From Deferribacteres bacterium (lineage in GTDB: Bacteria; Zhuqueibacterota; Zhuqueibacteria; Zhuqueibacterales; Geothermadaptataceae): DNA of 64,000 nucleotides. Of the stretch, positions 1-9,343 are shown piece after piece (position 1 is the first letter of the stretch; each line of letters starts with the position of its first letter). Below the pieces are notes generated by a model that was not told where the DNA came from, searched no databases, and saw nothing but the letters and a program-made list of their open reading frames with translations. The position numbers and the translations under genes were made by a program. Location of the stretch: assembly GCA_020633655.1 (NCBI GenBank), contig JACKDF010000002.1, forward strand, positions 434,001-498,000. The letters are read 5' to 3'.

Positions 1-1581
1 ATAATCGTGGAGAAAATTTTTATCGGTAGTTGACCCTTTTGCCCCCAGATCCCAGGCTATTTCTGAACCGGAAACAAACAAATTACCGCCATAGGTCAAA
101 AATTCGCGTACTCGCGTCTGTTCTGTTATGGAGAAAGTTTCATCAGTTGTGGACTCATCACCAAGCACCCAGAACACGGCATCGTAATCGGTGAGACGTA
201 CGTCTCCGTTGCTGACTGCTTCATTCGAGCATGTTTCGCAACCATAACCGTTTGCATTTATAGCGCGTGCATGAGTTGCCGCGAAGGGATGCCAGCTTTC
301 GTGGTAGCTGCCTGAGCTCTGCGTTCGATCAAAGCCATCGACGATGAGAATTTTCCGATTACCGGGATCGACTCGAGCGGCATATATATCTGAATGGCTG
401 CTTTCATTCGCCGGCTTAACCGTGTCGACTGCGGTGAAATAGTAATAGCGAATGGACGAGTCTTGCATCGTGGATTCAAAGCTGCTTGCGTCATTCTTCA
501 TTTCGTTTTCGTCTGCTGCAATACCCCAGTTCGAATTATCGCTGGAGGAATGCAGGCGATATCCTGCCAGGTCTGCTTCCGCGCTGCCGGACCAGGTAAA
601 TTTTACAATGTGGTCACTCAATATCGTTGAAATGAATGTAGGTTGTGCCGGAGGGATAAGGTCCAGGCGTGTCGTTGTTACATCAACATAGACCGTATCT
701 GCATTTTCCCGTGTATCACCAGCGAAAATCATGATCGTATAATCGCCCTCAGGAAAAGCTTCTGTATCCCAAAAGGTTTTTTGTGTAATTCGACTGGTGA
801 CATTGTACACATGATTGCTCAAGGTTGCCTGATTCTGATCAAAAACATTATGTACATAACTATTGCTGGGTTTGCTGTCGAATTTGAATTGGATACCATC
901 TCCCGTCGGAGAATAGATAATTTGTTGTCGATCACGACTGGTGATTTTATAACCGACCCAATATGCACCATTGTTAACCCGCGATGCAGAAGCTCCCGGT
1001 GGTCCGTTTTGTTCCTGCACACGTACAGTGATTCGCACTTGACCACTCAATTTTGTTGCCGGCAGTTGTGTTTCCGTATCCAGTAGAAAAAAGCGCACAT
1101 CCGATAAAACCGGCGCCCATGGGTCAACGAAGGGCATGAGACCACCGTTTGGCCGTAAAGCATTAATTTCTGAACCCGGATAGCCATCGTTCAGGTGCAC
1201 ATGGCCTAGACCACTAAGAATCGTCCCTATGATTGTCGTTTCAGCAAAAACGGAGTCACCGACTTCAAGTCCCGGTGAAGGGGCAACGTGAACATAAGCG
1301 TATCTCCCGGCACGCACATAGGCAGCGGATCCGGTGGGATCGATGGCAGAAATAACGTCGTCACTCACAGCGTAAACAGGACTGCCATCGGCTTTGGGAA
1401 TGTCAACTCCATTATGGAAGTGGGGGCTGGGATCGGTATCGCGGTATTCACAAAAAGTCCCTGAAATATCATGTGATTCGTTCAGGGGAGTGAGGGGCCA
1501 CGGATACGTTGTCTGAGCAGCAGCGAACACAGGCAGAAGCAGCAAGCCAGAAAATAAAATGCATATGCGGTCTCGTCTCAT
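1..1581 (-). CDS. Exported M23-like peptidase / FN3 multidomain protein, 3' part beyond window
   Basis: The minus-strand frame stays open from the ATG at 1581-1579 to the window edge, giving 527 codons without a stop; the C-terminus is missing. Residues 1-23 look like a signal peptide. A LytM/M23-like domain follows, with HNGVDIP supplying the HxxxD zinc motif near residue 57 and GHVHLN supplying the HxH motif near residue 125, so the metal ligands seem intact. Next come an Ig-like region and a fibronectin type III segment (PPAQPTF...YYYFTAVD). After that is a segment beginning RKILIVDGFDR and continuing DAVFWVLGDES, which resembles the Rossmann/GATase-like domain of xanthan-lyase and golvesin-type proteins. 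The start overlaps the stop of the upstream propeller gene by 4 nt (ATGA), implying translational coupling. Cell-wall or surface hydrolysis is inferred; the substrate is unknown. Confidence 0.7.
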   Translation of the reverse strand, partial: MRRDRICILFSGLLLLPVFAAAQTTYPWPLTPLNESHDISGTFCEYRDTDPSPHFHNGVDIPKADGSPVYAVSDDVISAIDPTGSAAYVRAGRYAYVHVAPSPGLEVGDSVFAETTIIGTILSGLGHVHLNDGYPGSEINALRPNGGLMPFVDPWAPVLSDVRFFLLDTETQLPATKLSGQVRITVRVQEQNGPPGASASRVNNGAYWVGYKITSRDRQQIIYSPTGDGIQFKFDSKPSNSYVHNVFDQNQATLSNHVYNVTSRITQKTFWDTEAFPEGDYTIMIFAGDTRENADTVYVDVTTTRLDLIPPAQPTFISTILSDHIVKFTWSGSAEADLAGYRLHSSSDNSNWGIAADENEMKNDASSFESTMQDSSIRYYYFTAVDTVKPANESSHSDIYAARVDPGNRKILIVDGFDRTQSSGSYHESWHPFAATHARAINANGYGCETCSNEAVSNGDVRLTDYDAVFWVLGDESTTDETFSITEQTRVREFLTYGGNLFVSGSEIAWDLGAKGSTTDKNFLHDY

Positions 1582-2777
1582 TTTTGTGCCCCTTTCCTAA
1601 AAATTTCTATACGTCGTGCGTCGGTAAGCAAAATTTGATCACCATTGATGTGTTGCAGTTTCGCTGGAGAGGTGAGCGCTCCTTCGACGGGGATTTGAGA
1701 TATTAATTCACCTGCGCTGGAGTAACTCCGTAAACGGTTTTCTTTAAATAGAAATTTGTCAACTTCGAAAGTGGATACTCCGGTAAGTAGTGAAATATTT
1801 TCGTTTTGTGAGTGCAATAAAGCCGAGAGAATCATTTGAGGATGCGGGATCACTGCAGAGGCGACCATGGAACCCGTTTCAATCGTGTATACCTCTGCTT
1901 TTTTCTTCGAGGAAAGTAATATGTGTGTTCCATCAGTTGAAAATTCCGCTACGCGAAATCCACCCTCCATTTGTGAAATGGTTTCTCCTGCATCAGAGAT
2001 GATTCGCGTGCTTTGCAGAATCCCGCCTACGGCAAAAGCATCATATGAATTAACAGCCAGCATCGAACCATCCGGCGCAAGCTGCATTTCTCCCAGACTT
2101 TGTTCGGGTAATGCCTGGCGCCAGAGTTCGTTGCCCTTTGAGTCGAATTTAAACAGGGACACATTTTCTGTGGTGAGTGCGTTTTCGGGTCGTGCAGGCT
2201 CACGCATAGCAGCCGCAAAAAAAAAGGAGCCATCCGGAGAGAAAGCAAGTCGCAAGCTTCGTTCAAGGGCATAATCACTTGTGGAAAACAGTTCAATTTT
2301 GAGGATTATTATTCCTTCAGCACTGTAGAGCGTAACGGTGTTCGTTGTTGTTTGGCCTACCAGAATTTGTCCGGCGTTGCTTATTTTGATCTCAGGAAAC
2401 GGATCATCATAGAAATAGGGCAGGGACAGAGAGAATTGCTCATCCTGTAATTTTTGAATGCTATGCAGTTCCAATCCTGATTCTTTTACTAAATTTTGTG
2501 GCCGCGTCACGACAGCAAAATACTGCCCATTGTCCGAACTGCTCACTTTTAAAATATCTGTTGTGAATGAGAAAATCTGAATTTTTTGTCCATCCACAAA
2601 ATTCAGTTTGTTTTTTTGTACGGTTAGATAGTGAATGTCTGCTGTTGAATCGGTAAACACTTGATTTATTACAACCTCTGTGTTTTCTATTTGAATGTGC
2701 GAGCTTCTTTTCAAGTAGGCTTGTGACTCTTCGGAGCCAAGCAGAATGCAAATTAACAAGAGGGTCGAATTGAACAT
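1578..2777 (-). CDS. Exported beta-propeller (WD40/PQQ-like) protein
   Basis: 399 residues with an N-terminal hydrophobic signal (MFNSTLLLICILLG). Propeller-blade-like repeats run to the C-terminus: for example SSSDNGQYFAVVTRP, LAFSPDGSFFFAAAM, MQLAPDGSMLAVNSYD and AEFSTDGTHILLSSK, each with the G/S-x-[DN]-G turn followed by a hydrophobic strand. An AGGAAAG-like ribosome site precedes the ATG. The gene ends in a 4-nt overlap with the M23-like gene, so the two probably form one transcript. Such propellers usually act as binding or scaffold domains. No enzymatic residues are recognisable, and a specific function cannot be assigned. Confidence 0.7.
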   Translation of the reverse strand: MFNSTLLLICILLGSEESQAYLKRSSHIQIENTEVVINQVFTDSTADIHYLTVQKNKLNFVDGQKIQIFSFTTDILKVSSSDNGQYFAVVTRPQNLVKESGLELHSIQKLQDEQFSLSLPYFYDDPFPEIKISNAGQILVGQTTTNTVTLYSAEGIIILKIELFSTSDYALERSLRLAFSPDGSFFFAAAMREPARPENALTTENVSLFKFDSKGNELWRQALPEQSLGEMQLAPDGSMLAVNSYDAFAVGGILQSTRIISDAGETISQMEGGFRVAEFSTDGTHILLSSKKKAEVYTIETGSMVASAVIPHPQMILSALLHSQNENISLLTGVSTFEVDKFLFKENRLRSYSSAGELISQIPVEGALTSPAKLQHINGDQILLTDARRIEIFRKGAQK

Positions 2778-2833
2778 ATAACTTTCCTTTTTCGTGATGA
2801 GTTAATGTCATCGAGTCATGGCACGGACTTTTC

Positions 2834-2978
2834 AGGCTGTGTGAAAAACCACAGAGGCTTAGCTTGCCTGTACCGAGTCAAGCCGAAGTGCCGAAGCTGG
2901 ATTAAGTGCAACCGGGGGCATCGGCAGGCTCAGCGACCAGCCCAGCGACCGGTTGAACTTTTTGTTTTCACACAACCC
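2834..2978. repeat. MITE-like intergenic element with inverted ends
   Basis: The intergenic sequence is bounded by GGCTGTGTGAAAA on the left and TTTTCACACAACCC on the right, which are near-perfect inverted ends. The interior is GC-rich, unlike the AT-rich flanks, and contains GGCAGGCTCAGCGACC, reminiscent of the CTTCGACAAGCTCAGG-type modules found in three other gaps of this window. No ORF is credible. It probably is a non-autonomous palindromic element. Only one copy of this exact version was seen. Confidence 0.5.
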
Positions 2979-3047
2979 GGACATCAACATGGATTTTGGA
3001 TGAATTTTTTCCGACGGATAAACAGATTAATAAGTGCATTATTTTAC

Positions 3048-3899
3048 TCATTTTCCAAAAGGTAAGATTTGTAAAAACATGATCATGGTTCCCCCGATGA
3101 TCGCCATGACAATTGCAGCAAAAATCAACTGGAAATAAAAAGTGAAAAAGAAGAACCACGTTTTGTGAACGAGTACTTCTCCCAATGGATAAAACCAGTG
3201 GATGAACAGATTCGTTGCAACAATAATGAAAATTGTTGGTTTAATGCCAATTTTAAGAATGTTGATATCTGCTTTGCTTAAATCAACTGAAATACTGAGT
3301 AAGAAAGTGCAAACAATGAAAATATAGAAATAGGGGTTTGTAAAATTTCGTGGATTTATCAGCAGCAGCATACCATTCATGCATGCCTGACCAAGGGCAC
3401 CCATACTTTGTTGAAAGAATTGTATTGAAAATTCGAAAGTACATGTAAAAAGGGATAGATCGGGTGCAATCGATGTATTAAAGTATTTTTCAAAAAGCAG
3501 TTTAAACAGGAAGGCACCTGCGAGAATGGGACTTGCACCAATTAACAGACAGCCAACTTCCTGGAAAGTATTCACAGGATTGAATTTAAATCGCACGTAG
3601 CCCAATTTGTACCCACCATCTTCCAATGGCGGATCATGATCACACAAAACGACTTCTTTAATTTGCCGCAAAGACAAAAGGCCAGCAAATGCATGACTGA
3701 GTTCATGCACGATGGTTCCCGGCCATTTTAAAACGGAAAAGATGAAGCTCCTGTTAAACGATTTCATACTTATCGAATTTAATTTGAGGCTGAGAAAATG
3801 CATGGGGTAGCCTGCCAAAATTGGGAAAATCAGCAGTAAACTGATGAGTTTGAACGAAGAAACAAATACGGGGACAAGATAATTGAGCATAATTTTCAA
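3048..3899 (-). CDS. Multi-pass membrane protein with HELSH zinc-protease motif (M50-like)
   Basis: 283 residues from a TTG start abutting the MFS stop codon; an ATG three codons further in is the alternative start. HELSH at residues 65-69 sits at the end of a hydrophobic segment, the position of the HExxH zinc motif in site-2-protease/M50-type membrane metallopeptidases. About six hydrophobic stretches follow. The second M50 motif (NxxPxPxxDG) is not obvious, so this may be one of the divergent HExxH membrane families rather than a true S2P. It is the third gene of a marR-MFS-protease operon with zero intergenic bases after the MFS gene. A role in membrane-protein processing is inferred only. 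Confidence 0.6.
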   Translation of the reverse strand: MKIMLNYLVPVFVSSFKLISLLLIFPILAGYPMHFLSLKLNSISMKSFNRSFIFSVLKWPGTIVHELSHAFAGLLSLRQIKEVVLCDHDPPLEDGGYKLGYVRFKFNPVNTFQEVGCLLIGASPILAGAFLFKLLFEKYFNTSIAPDLSLFTCTFEFSIQFFQQSMGALGQACMNGMLLLINPRNFTNPYFYIFIVCTFLLSISVDLSKADINILKIGIKPTIFIIVATNLFIHWFYPLGEVLVHKTWFFFFTFYFQLIFAAIVMAIIGGTMIMFLQILPFGK

Positions 3900-5177
3900 T
3901 TATTTGCAGGGTTTAAAGCCTGAATTGCGCATATTTTGTGTTGCAAACCATGCTAGCCAGGAACACATGAGCAATAAAATGCCGCCACTCCAATATGGTG
4001 CCGCTACGCCGATTTGATCGAAAAAAAATCCACCCCAGGCTGGTCCGATAACTCGTGCCAGGCTGCCAAAGGATTGCGTGATACCCAGTACTCCACCTTG
4101 TTTGGTGCGGTCCGTATTGCAGGAAATTAAGCTTTGCAGTGTCGGATTCGTGAGCCCATTTCCCACAGAAATCAAGCCGGTGATGAGGAGTAACGAAGCT
4201 AAGGAGCTTGTGTAGGGTAGAAAAAAGAACGCCGCACCTTGAATGACGACGCCCGCAATGAGCACCGAGCCTTCGCTGAAGCGGTGAGTGAGGGGGCCGA
4301 TGAGTCCGCCCTGGACTATTGCGATGACAACACCAATATAGGCAAAAAGATAGCCATTATCCGTGGAAGTGTAGTGGTGCACATGCTCGGTGAATAATGC
4401 AAAAGTAGCCTCCAGATTGGCGAATGCCAGCGTTACCAGAAAGTAGAGAACAACAAAAATCCCGACGATGGGCGTTAACAAGGATTTCTTCATTAATTCG
4501 AAGCGAGAGTGGCTGGATTTCCCTTCCGCAAGCGTCGCGGCAATGTCCTCTTTTGTACGTGACTCAGGCAAGTATTTGAAAGCCCCAAGGGTATTTAAAA
4601 GTGCGAGAAGCGCTGCAAAATACGCCGGAATCCGATATGGGTGTGCAGTGAGTACACCACTCATATCGATGTGGGTTATACTTGTAAATGCTGATTCCAG
4701 AAAGCTGAGAATCGGAGTACTACTCAGCAATCCACCAATGGATGGCCCAAAAATAAATCCGAGTCCAAACGCAGCGCCGACAAGCCCCATGCCTTTTGCT
4801 CGGTCTTCCGGAGTTGTGATATCCGCTATATAGGCCTGTGCTGCAGAGAAATTTGCCATGAAAATTCCGGCAAAAATCCGTGCGGCAAAAAGCATCGCCA
4901 GGTTTTGGGCAGAGCCGAAAAACACCAGAGATATCGAGGAGAAAAACAAACTCATGATTATAATAGGTCTGCGACCAATGCGATCGGAGAGCCGGCCCCA
5001 GAAGGGAGCAAAAATGAATTGCATCAAAGAAAAGGATGCTGAAAGCAGCCCTATTTGCGTTGCATTTGCCCCGAAATTTTCGGCATAAAAGGGGAGAATT
5101 GGCAGGATGATGCCAAAACCGACAAGATCGACAAATATGGTGATGAAAATTATGAACAATGCACCTTTGTTTTTCAT
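3900..5177 (-). CDS. MFS drug/H+ antiporter, TetA-like
   Basis: 425 residues with about 12 predicted transmembrane helices. The N-terminal helix contains VDLVGFGIILPILPFY, and the first cytoplasmic loop carries the MFS motif A GRLSDRIGRRP, both hallmarks of the DHA1/TetA-type drug antiporters. A long middle loop with charged residues (LPESRTKEDIAATLAEGKSS) separates the two halves. The start codon overlaps the marR stop by 4 nt, so efflux is likely controlled by that repressor. Substrate cannot be told from sequence; multidrug or small amphipathic compounds are typical for this group. Confidence 0.88.
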   Translation of the reverse strand: MKNKGALFIIFITIFVDLVGFGIILPILPFYAENFGANATQIGLLSASFSLMQFIFAPFWGRLSDRIGRRPIIIMSLFFSSISLVFFGSAQNLAMLFAARIFAGIFMANFSAAQAYIADITTPEDRAKGMGLVGAAFGLGFIFGPSIGGLLSSTPILSFLESAFTSITHIDMSGVLTAHPYRIPAYFAALLALLNTLGAFKYLPESRTKEDIAATLAEGKSSHSRFELMKKSLLTPIVGIFVVLYFLVTLAFANLEATFALFTEHVHHYTSTDNGYLFAYIGVVIAIVQGGLIGPLTHRFSEGSVLIAGVVIQGAAFFFLPYTSSLASLLLITGLISVGNGLTNPTLQSLISCNTDRTKQGGVLGITQSFGSLARVIGPAWGGFFFDQIGVAAPYWSGGILLLMCSWLAWFATQNMRNSGFKPCK

Positions 5178-5641
5178 AGAGCCTGTTTTTCCTGAGTTTT
5201 GTTTTGTGTCGTATTCAGCAGAGAATCAATTTTTTTGAATGCAGCAACAAATTCGAGCTGTTGTTGCCTGGATAGTTGGTCGAGGGCCTTTTTAAGGTGG
5301 TTTCGCATGGCATCTGCTCTTTCACGCAGGATGACTTTGGATGTATTCGTCAGCACGACATAAATGATGCGGCGATCGCTCTGGGAAGGTCGTCGTTTCA
5401 GTAAGCCGGCCTTTACCATTCGCGTTGCTTGTTCGCTGGCGGAACTTTGGGCGATCCCAAGCTCCTGAGCAAGTTCGTTGACGGTGCATTGCTGTCGCTG
5501 CGAAAGCACCTGCATAAGGCGGTATTGCGCAACGGTTAAATCATACATGCGAGAAACTGCGCTGCTCAAATGATGAAAATGGTGCATAATTCCAGGGAAA
5601 ATCAGAAGCAATTCATCGATGGGTTCCATTGGGTTGAGCAC
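5174..5641 (-). CDS. MarR-family transcriptional regulator
   Basis: 155 residues with the MarR winged helix-turn-helix: VAQYRLMQVLSQ, TVNELAQELGIAQSSASEQ (recognition helix) and the wing RRPSQSDRRIIYVVLT, where the D-R-R is the conserved wing-tip signature. N- and C-terminal helices form the usual dimer interface. It is the first gene of an operon with the MFS pump (4-nt overlap) and the HELSH protease. By analogy with MarR/EmrR systems it probably represses its own operon and responds to the pump's substrates. Confidence 0.88.
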   Translation of the reverse strand: MLNPMEPIDELLLIFPGIMHHFHHLSSAVSRMYDLTVAQYRLMQVLSQRQQCTVNELAQELGIAQSSASEQATRMVKAGLLKRRPSQSDRRIIYVVLTNTSKVILRERADAMRNHLKKALDQLSRQQQLEFVAAFKKIDSLLNTTQNKTQEKQAL

Positions 5642-6001
5642 TGTTTGAACTCCTAATTGTATCGTAATCCGATTAAATCGTAGGGCGAAACATAAAAAAG
5701 ATATTATTCGTTCGCAAGATGAAAATCCGCGAATGCAAGAAATCTGTGATAGTAAAATATAATACCGGATAAATGCGAGTTTTTATCCGAAGAAAGTTTT
5801 ATGAATTTCACTCAGAAGCTGTAGGTAATTTATTGCAAAATTTATGCTGAAAATTGACCCAGATTGTCATAGTATAATGACATCAATGTAAAAGATTATA
5901 ATGCAGGAATTCAGCCTTGCCATTAACAGGTTTGACTGATATTTTCATATAAATTTCATATGTATTTTAGAGAACAATTTCCTGAAAGGGAGGATTTATA
6001 G
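5642..6001. promoter_or_regulatory. Divergent control region between marR operon and DUF3078 gene; MarR operator candidate at 5670-5680
   Basis: 360 AT-rich non-coding bases between divergently transcribed genes. CGATTAAATCG at 5670-5680 is an 11-bp palindrome about 30 bp ahead of the marR start and is flanked by ATCGTA-type direct repeats; it is a plausible MarR dimer site. On the other side, GGGAGGA at 5988-5994 is a strong ribosome site for the DUF3078 gene. A TATAAT at 5873-5878 has no well-spaced -35 partner. Assignments are inference. Confidence 0.35.
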
Positions 6002-6856
6002 ATGTTGAGACAGAGTTGTTATGTAATTCTGTTCCTAATGATTATGGCGAGTTCAATTGTCGCCAAAGAAAAGAAAGATGAAAAATTTGGCTGGGATAAC
6101 AAGCTGGTTGGCGCTTTAAATATGAGCCAAATTAGCTTTGATAACTGGGCGAAAGGTGGGGAAAACACCGTTACCTGGCAAATTCTTGTCACAAGTAAGT
6201 TTGAGAAAAATGAAAAAAGATACAACTGGAGAACTTCCACTAAATTCAATTTTGGCAAAACAAAAGTTGATGGCTTCAGTTTTCGTAAATCTATGGATGA
6301 GATAAAGCTTGAAACCGTAATGACTTATAAAATGGATAGCTACATAAACCCTTACGGTGCATTGACGGTACAAACCCAGTTTGCGGGAGGGTATAAATAT
6401 ATTGATAAATCTTCAAAGAAACAGGTTTCTGCATTCCTGGATCCGGGATATTTTACACAAAGCACAGGATTTGGAATTGAGCCAACAAAGGGTTTAAGGA
6501 CACGGGCTGGGTTGAGCTATAAACAAACAGTGACTTCCGATTTTCCAAAGCCTTTTGCCGATGATCCTAAAACAGAAAAGATCGAAAAAATAAAAACAGA
6601 GGTTGGTTTTGAATCGACGACGGATTTTTCGCACAAATTAAGTGATAATCTCCGTTTGACGAGCAAACTCGAAATGTTTTCCAATCTCGAAGCATTTGAT
6701 GAGATCGATGTGAACTGGGATAATATGTTTCGTGCAAGAGTTGCGAAATATGTAAGTGTGAACATGAATTTTCGTCTACTTTACGATAAAACTGTTTCAT
6801 TGAAAAGACAGATAAACCAGTCCTTGGCTCTTGGCCTAACCTACACTTTTATCTAA
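6002..6856 (+). CDS. DUF3078-type outer-membrane beta-barrel protein
   Basis: 284 residues with a cleavable signal (ends near SSIVAK). The mature N-terminus carries LNMSQISFDNWAKGGENT, matching the SQTSLSNWAAGGENS-type signature of DUF3078 proteins, which are abundant in Bacteroidota. Alternating hydrophobic strands follow (WRTSTKFNFGKTKV, TYKMDSYINPYGALTVQTQF, LRTRAGLSYKQTVTSDF) and the protein ends in an aromatic-rich strand (LALGLTYTFI) typical of BAM substrates. It has its own GGGAGGA ribosome site and stands alone. A hairpin downstream (6866-6893) could end the transcript. Function of the family is not established. Confidence 0.8.
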   Translation: MLRQSCYVILFLMIMASSIVAKEKKDEKFGWDNKLVGALNMSQISFDNWAKGGENTVTWQILVTSKFEKNEKRYNWRTSTKFNFGKTKVDGFSFRKSMDEIKLETVMTYKMDSYINPYGALTVQTQFAGGYKYIDKSSKKQVSAFLDPGYFTQSTGFGIEPTKGLRTRAGLSYKQTVTSDFPKPFADDPKTEKIEKIKTEVGFESTTDFSHKLSDNLRLTSKLEMFSNLEAFDEIDVNWDNMFRARVAKYVSVNMNFRLLYDKTVSLKRQINQSLALGLTYTFI

Positions 6857-6865
6857 ATTTTACAG

Positions 6866-6893
6866 CAGGTTCAAATCGTATAGTTTGAGCCTG
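6866..6893 (+). terminator. Hairpin after DUF3078 gene
   Basis: CAGGTTCAAA (6866-6875) and TTTGAGCCTG (6884-6893) form a 10-bp stem with one G-T pair. The poly-T tract does not follow directly (T-rich only after about 10 nt), so termination would be weak or assisted. Confidence 0.45.
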
Positions 6894-7004
6894 TAATCTC
6901 CCCTCAATTTTCCCTTTTTGAATTTGTCCTCTTTGCTTGCATTTTTGCTAAAAACCTCTATTTTTAGACCTGTTTTGCAAAAACCAACATTACGGAGGAA
7001 TACC

Positions 7005-9173
7005 TTGACGGAACAAGATTTCATTAAACTAATCGCCAAAGAACTTGAATTAAAATCCACCCAGGTTGCTGCAACGGTCGAATTGCTGGACGACGAAAAT
7101 ACAGTGCCATTCATTGCCCGTTATCGTAAGGAAGTAACCGGTGGTTTGGATGAAGTACAAATTCGGGCTATTGAGGACCGCATTCGTTACATGCGTCTCA
7201 TGCAGGAACGCAAGGAAACTGTGCTCAACTCCATAGAAGAGCAGGGGAAATTGACAGAGGAATTGCGTGACAGTATCATGGCCGCCACAAAATTGCAGGA
7301 AGTCGAAGATTTATATTTACCCTATAAACCAAAACGTCGCACCAGGGCAACCATTGCTAAGGAAAAAGGTCTGGAACCACTTGCAGCACGAATCTTGGCA
7401 CAGGAAGATGTAGCAGGTCAGCCATTGCAAATCGCAGCCGAATTTATCAATGCTGAAAGAGAAGTAGAAACAGCGGAAGATGCGCTTGCGGGCGCGCGGG
7501 ATATTATTGCAGAGATCGTTTCTGATACAGCAGACTTCCGAAAATATGTTCGAGAATGTACCTTAAACGACGGTGAAATCCTTTCGGAAGCTAAAGATCC
7601 GAAGAATCTTGATGTGTATGAAATATATGCTGAATATCGTGATGGCGTGAAAAAAATCTTGCCTTACCGGGTGCTGGCGATAAATCGCGGTGAGCGTGAT
7701 GGCTTTCTGCGTGTTAAAATTGATGCACCAGGGGATGAATTGGTTGCCTGGCTTGAAAAACAAGTCATTACGAATGCAAAGTGCATATTCAAGGATGAAA
7801 TCAACAAAGCAGTTGCTGATTCCTATATTCGACTCATTGCTCCGGCAATTGAACGGGAAGTTCGCAGTCATCTCACCGAAATAGCAGATGAGCACGCAAT
7901 TAAAATATTTTCTGAAAATTTACACAACCTGCTCATGCAGCCCCCTGTGAAAGGGCATATCATCATGGGGATCGATCCTGCCTATCGCACTGGCTGTAAA
8001 GTTGCCATTATTGACGGAACAGGTAAATATCTCGATGGGGATACGATTTATCCACACCAGCCACAGAACCGCTGGGATTATTCAAAAATTCAGATAAAAA
8101 ACCTGATAAAAAAGTATGATGTTAGTGTAATTGCGATTGGCAATGGCACCGCAAGTCGTGAAACGGAGCAACTTGTGGCTGAAACTATTGGTGAAATCGA
8201 TGATCGGCAATTGCAGTACATTATTGTAAATGAAGCAGGTGCTTCGGTGTATTCTGCATCTCCGCTGGCGAAAGAAGAGTTTCCCGATCTCGATGCAGCC
8301 CAGCGGGGAAATATTTCAATAGCCCGCCGTTTACTTGATCCTTTGGCAGAACTGGTAAAGATTGATCCTAAATCCATCGGGGTTGGATTGTATCAGCACG
8401 ATGTGAATCAAAGTAATTTGGTGAGGGAGCTCGATCGAGTAGTGGAAAGTGCTGTAAACAGCGTCGGTGTCAATTTGAATACGGCATCAGTTGCACTTTT
8501 GAATCATGTCGCAGGAATCCGTCGCTCCATCGCACGAAATATTGTTGAATTTCGCGATGAAAACGGACGGTTTGTCAGTCGCCAGCAACTGCTGCAGGTA
8601 AAAGGTATGGGACCGAAAGCATTTACCCAATGTGCAGGATTTTTACGTGTTCCTGATGGGGATGTATTTTTTGATAGTACTGCGATTCATCCCGAGAGTT
8701 ATGAAACAGCAGATGCTTTTTTGCGGCGGTTGCAGATTAACCCGGCAGAAGTACGCTCCTCAGGGCAGGTCATCAAGTTAAAATTGAAATCCAGTGGATT
8801 AACGGTGCCGAAATTAGCGGATGAGCTTTCTGTTGGTCTACCCACACTGCAGGATATACTCGATGCAATAGAAAAACCTGATCGTGATCCACGCGATGCT
8901 ATGGATGCACCGATTTTTCGTAGCGATGTTTTGAAAATGGAAGATCTTCAGCCTGGTATGCGTCTGAAAGGCACGGTCAGGAATGTTGTTGATTTTGGCG
9001 CTTTTGTGGATATTGGAGTCAAGCAGGATGGGTTGGTACATATATCCAAGATGGCCAATCGTTATGTGAAAAATCCTATGGACATCGTCAGTGTTGGTGA
9101 TGTCGTTGACGTGAAGATTGTGTCAATCGATATCGCCAAAGGACGTATCGGACTTTCCATGATTGATGACTAA
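7005..9173 (+). CDS. tex: Tex-family RNA-binding transcription accessory protein
   Basis: A TTG start at 7005 is preferred because ACGGAGGAATACC precedes it; this gives 722 residues, the usual Tex size, while the open frame upstream to 6918 has no ribosome site. Domains in order: Tex N-terminal helical region (VPFIARYRKEVTGGLDEVQI), YqgF/RNase H-like fold (IIMGIDPAYRTGCKVAIID), helix-hairpin-helix (LNTASVALLNHVAGI and LQVKGMGPKAFTQCAGFLR), and a C-terminal S1 domain (GTVRNVVDFGAFVDIGVKQD...ISKM). Tex binds nucleic acid and affects transcription fidelity and toxin expression in other bacteria. It seems monocistronic; a 17-bp-stem hairpin follows at 9288-9343. Confidence 0.95.
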   Translation: MTEQDFIKLIAKELELKSTQVAATVELLDDENTVPFIARYRKEVTGGLDEVQIRAIEDRIRYMRLMQERKETVLNSIEEQGKLTEELRDSIMAATKLQEVEDLYLPYKPKRRTRATIAKEKGLEPLAARILAQEDVAGQPLQIAAEFINAEREVETAEDALAGARDIIAEIVSDTADFRKYVRECTLNDGEILSEAKDPKNLDVYEIYAEYRDGVKKILPYRVLAINRGERDGFLRVKIDAPGDELVAWLEKQVITNAKCIFKDEINKAVADSYIRLIAPAIEREVRSHLTEIADEHAIKIFSENLHNLLMQPPVKGHIIMGIDPAYRTGCKVAIIDGTGKYLDGDTIYPHQPQNRWDYSKIQIKNLIKKYDVSVIAIGNGTASRETEQLVAETIGEIDDRQLQYIIVNEAGASVYSASPLAKEEFPDLDAAQRGNISIARRLLDPLAELVKIDPKSIGVGLYQHDVNQSNLVRELDRVVESAVNSVGVNLNTASVALLNHVAGIRRSIARNIVEFRDENGRFVSRQQLLQVKGMGPKAFTQCAGFLRVPDGDVFFDSTAIHPESYETADAFLRRLQINPAEVRSSGQVIKLKLKSSGLTVPKLADELSVGLPTLQDILDAIEKPDRDPRDAMDAPIFRSDVLKMEDLQPGMRLKGTVRNVVDFGAFVDIGVKQDGLVHISKMANRYVKNPMDIVSVGDVVDVKIVSIDIAKGRIGLSMIDD

Positions 9174-9287
9174 AGGTCAAGTACAATTTTGTAAGCAATT
9201 TCAAAAATGGAATTAAATTACGATATTCGTATTGGTTTTCTAATAATTCTTCCGATTTTTCTATCTCGTGCAAATTATTTAGAGCAG

Positions 9288-9343
9288 ACTTTTCGGCAGT
9301 CGAATTAAGCTAATTTATCTCGTTGCTTCGATTGCCGAAAAGT
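9288..9343 (+). other. Large stem-loop downstream of tex
   Basis: ACTTTTCGGCAGTCGAA (9288-9304) pairs with TTCGATTGCCGAAAAGT (9327-9343): a 17-bp stem with one mismatch and a 22-nt loop. There is no T-run directly after it. It could be a processing or stability hairpin for tex mRNA, or part of a small RNA. Confidence 0.5.

Noticed and set aside
2834..2978. CRISPR-like repeats
   Set aside because: Intergenic repeats here are single hairpin units scattered through the window, with no regular spacer array.
6918..7004. N-terminal extension of tex to an upstream ATG
   Set aside because: No ribosome site and a hydrophobic leader foreign to Tex; the TTG at 7005 follows ACGGAGGAATACC.
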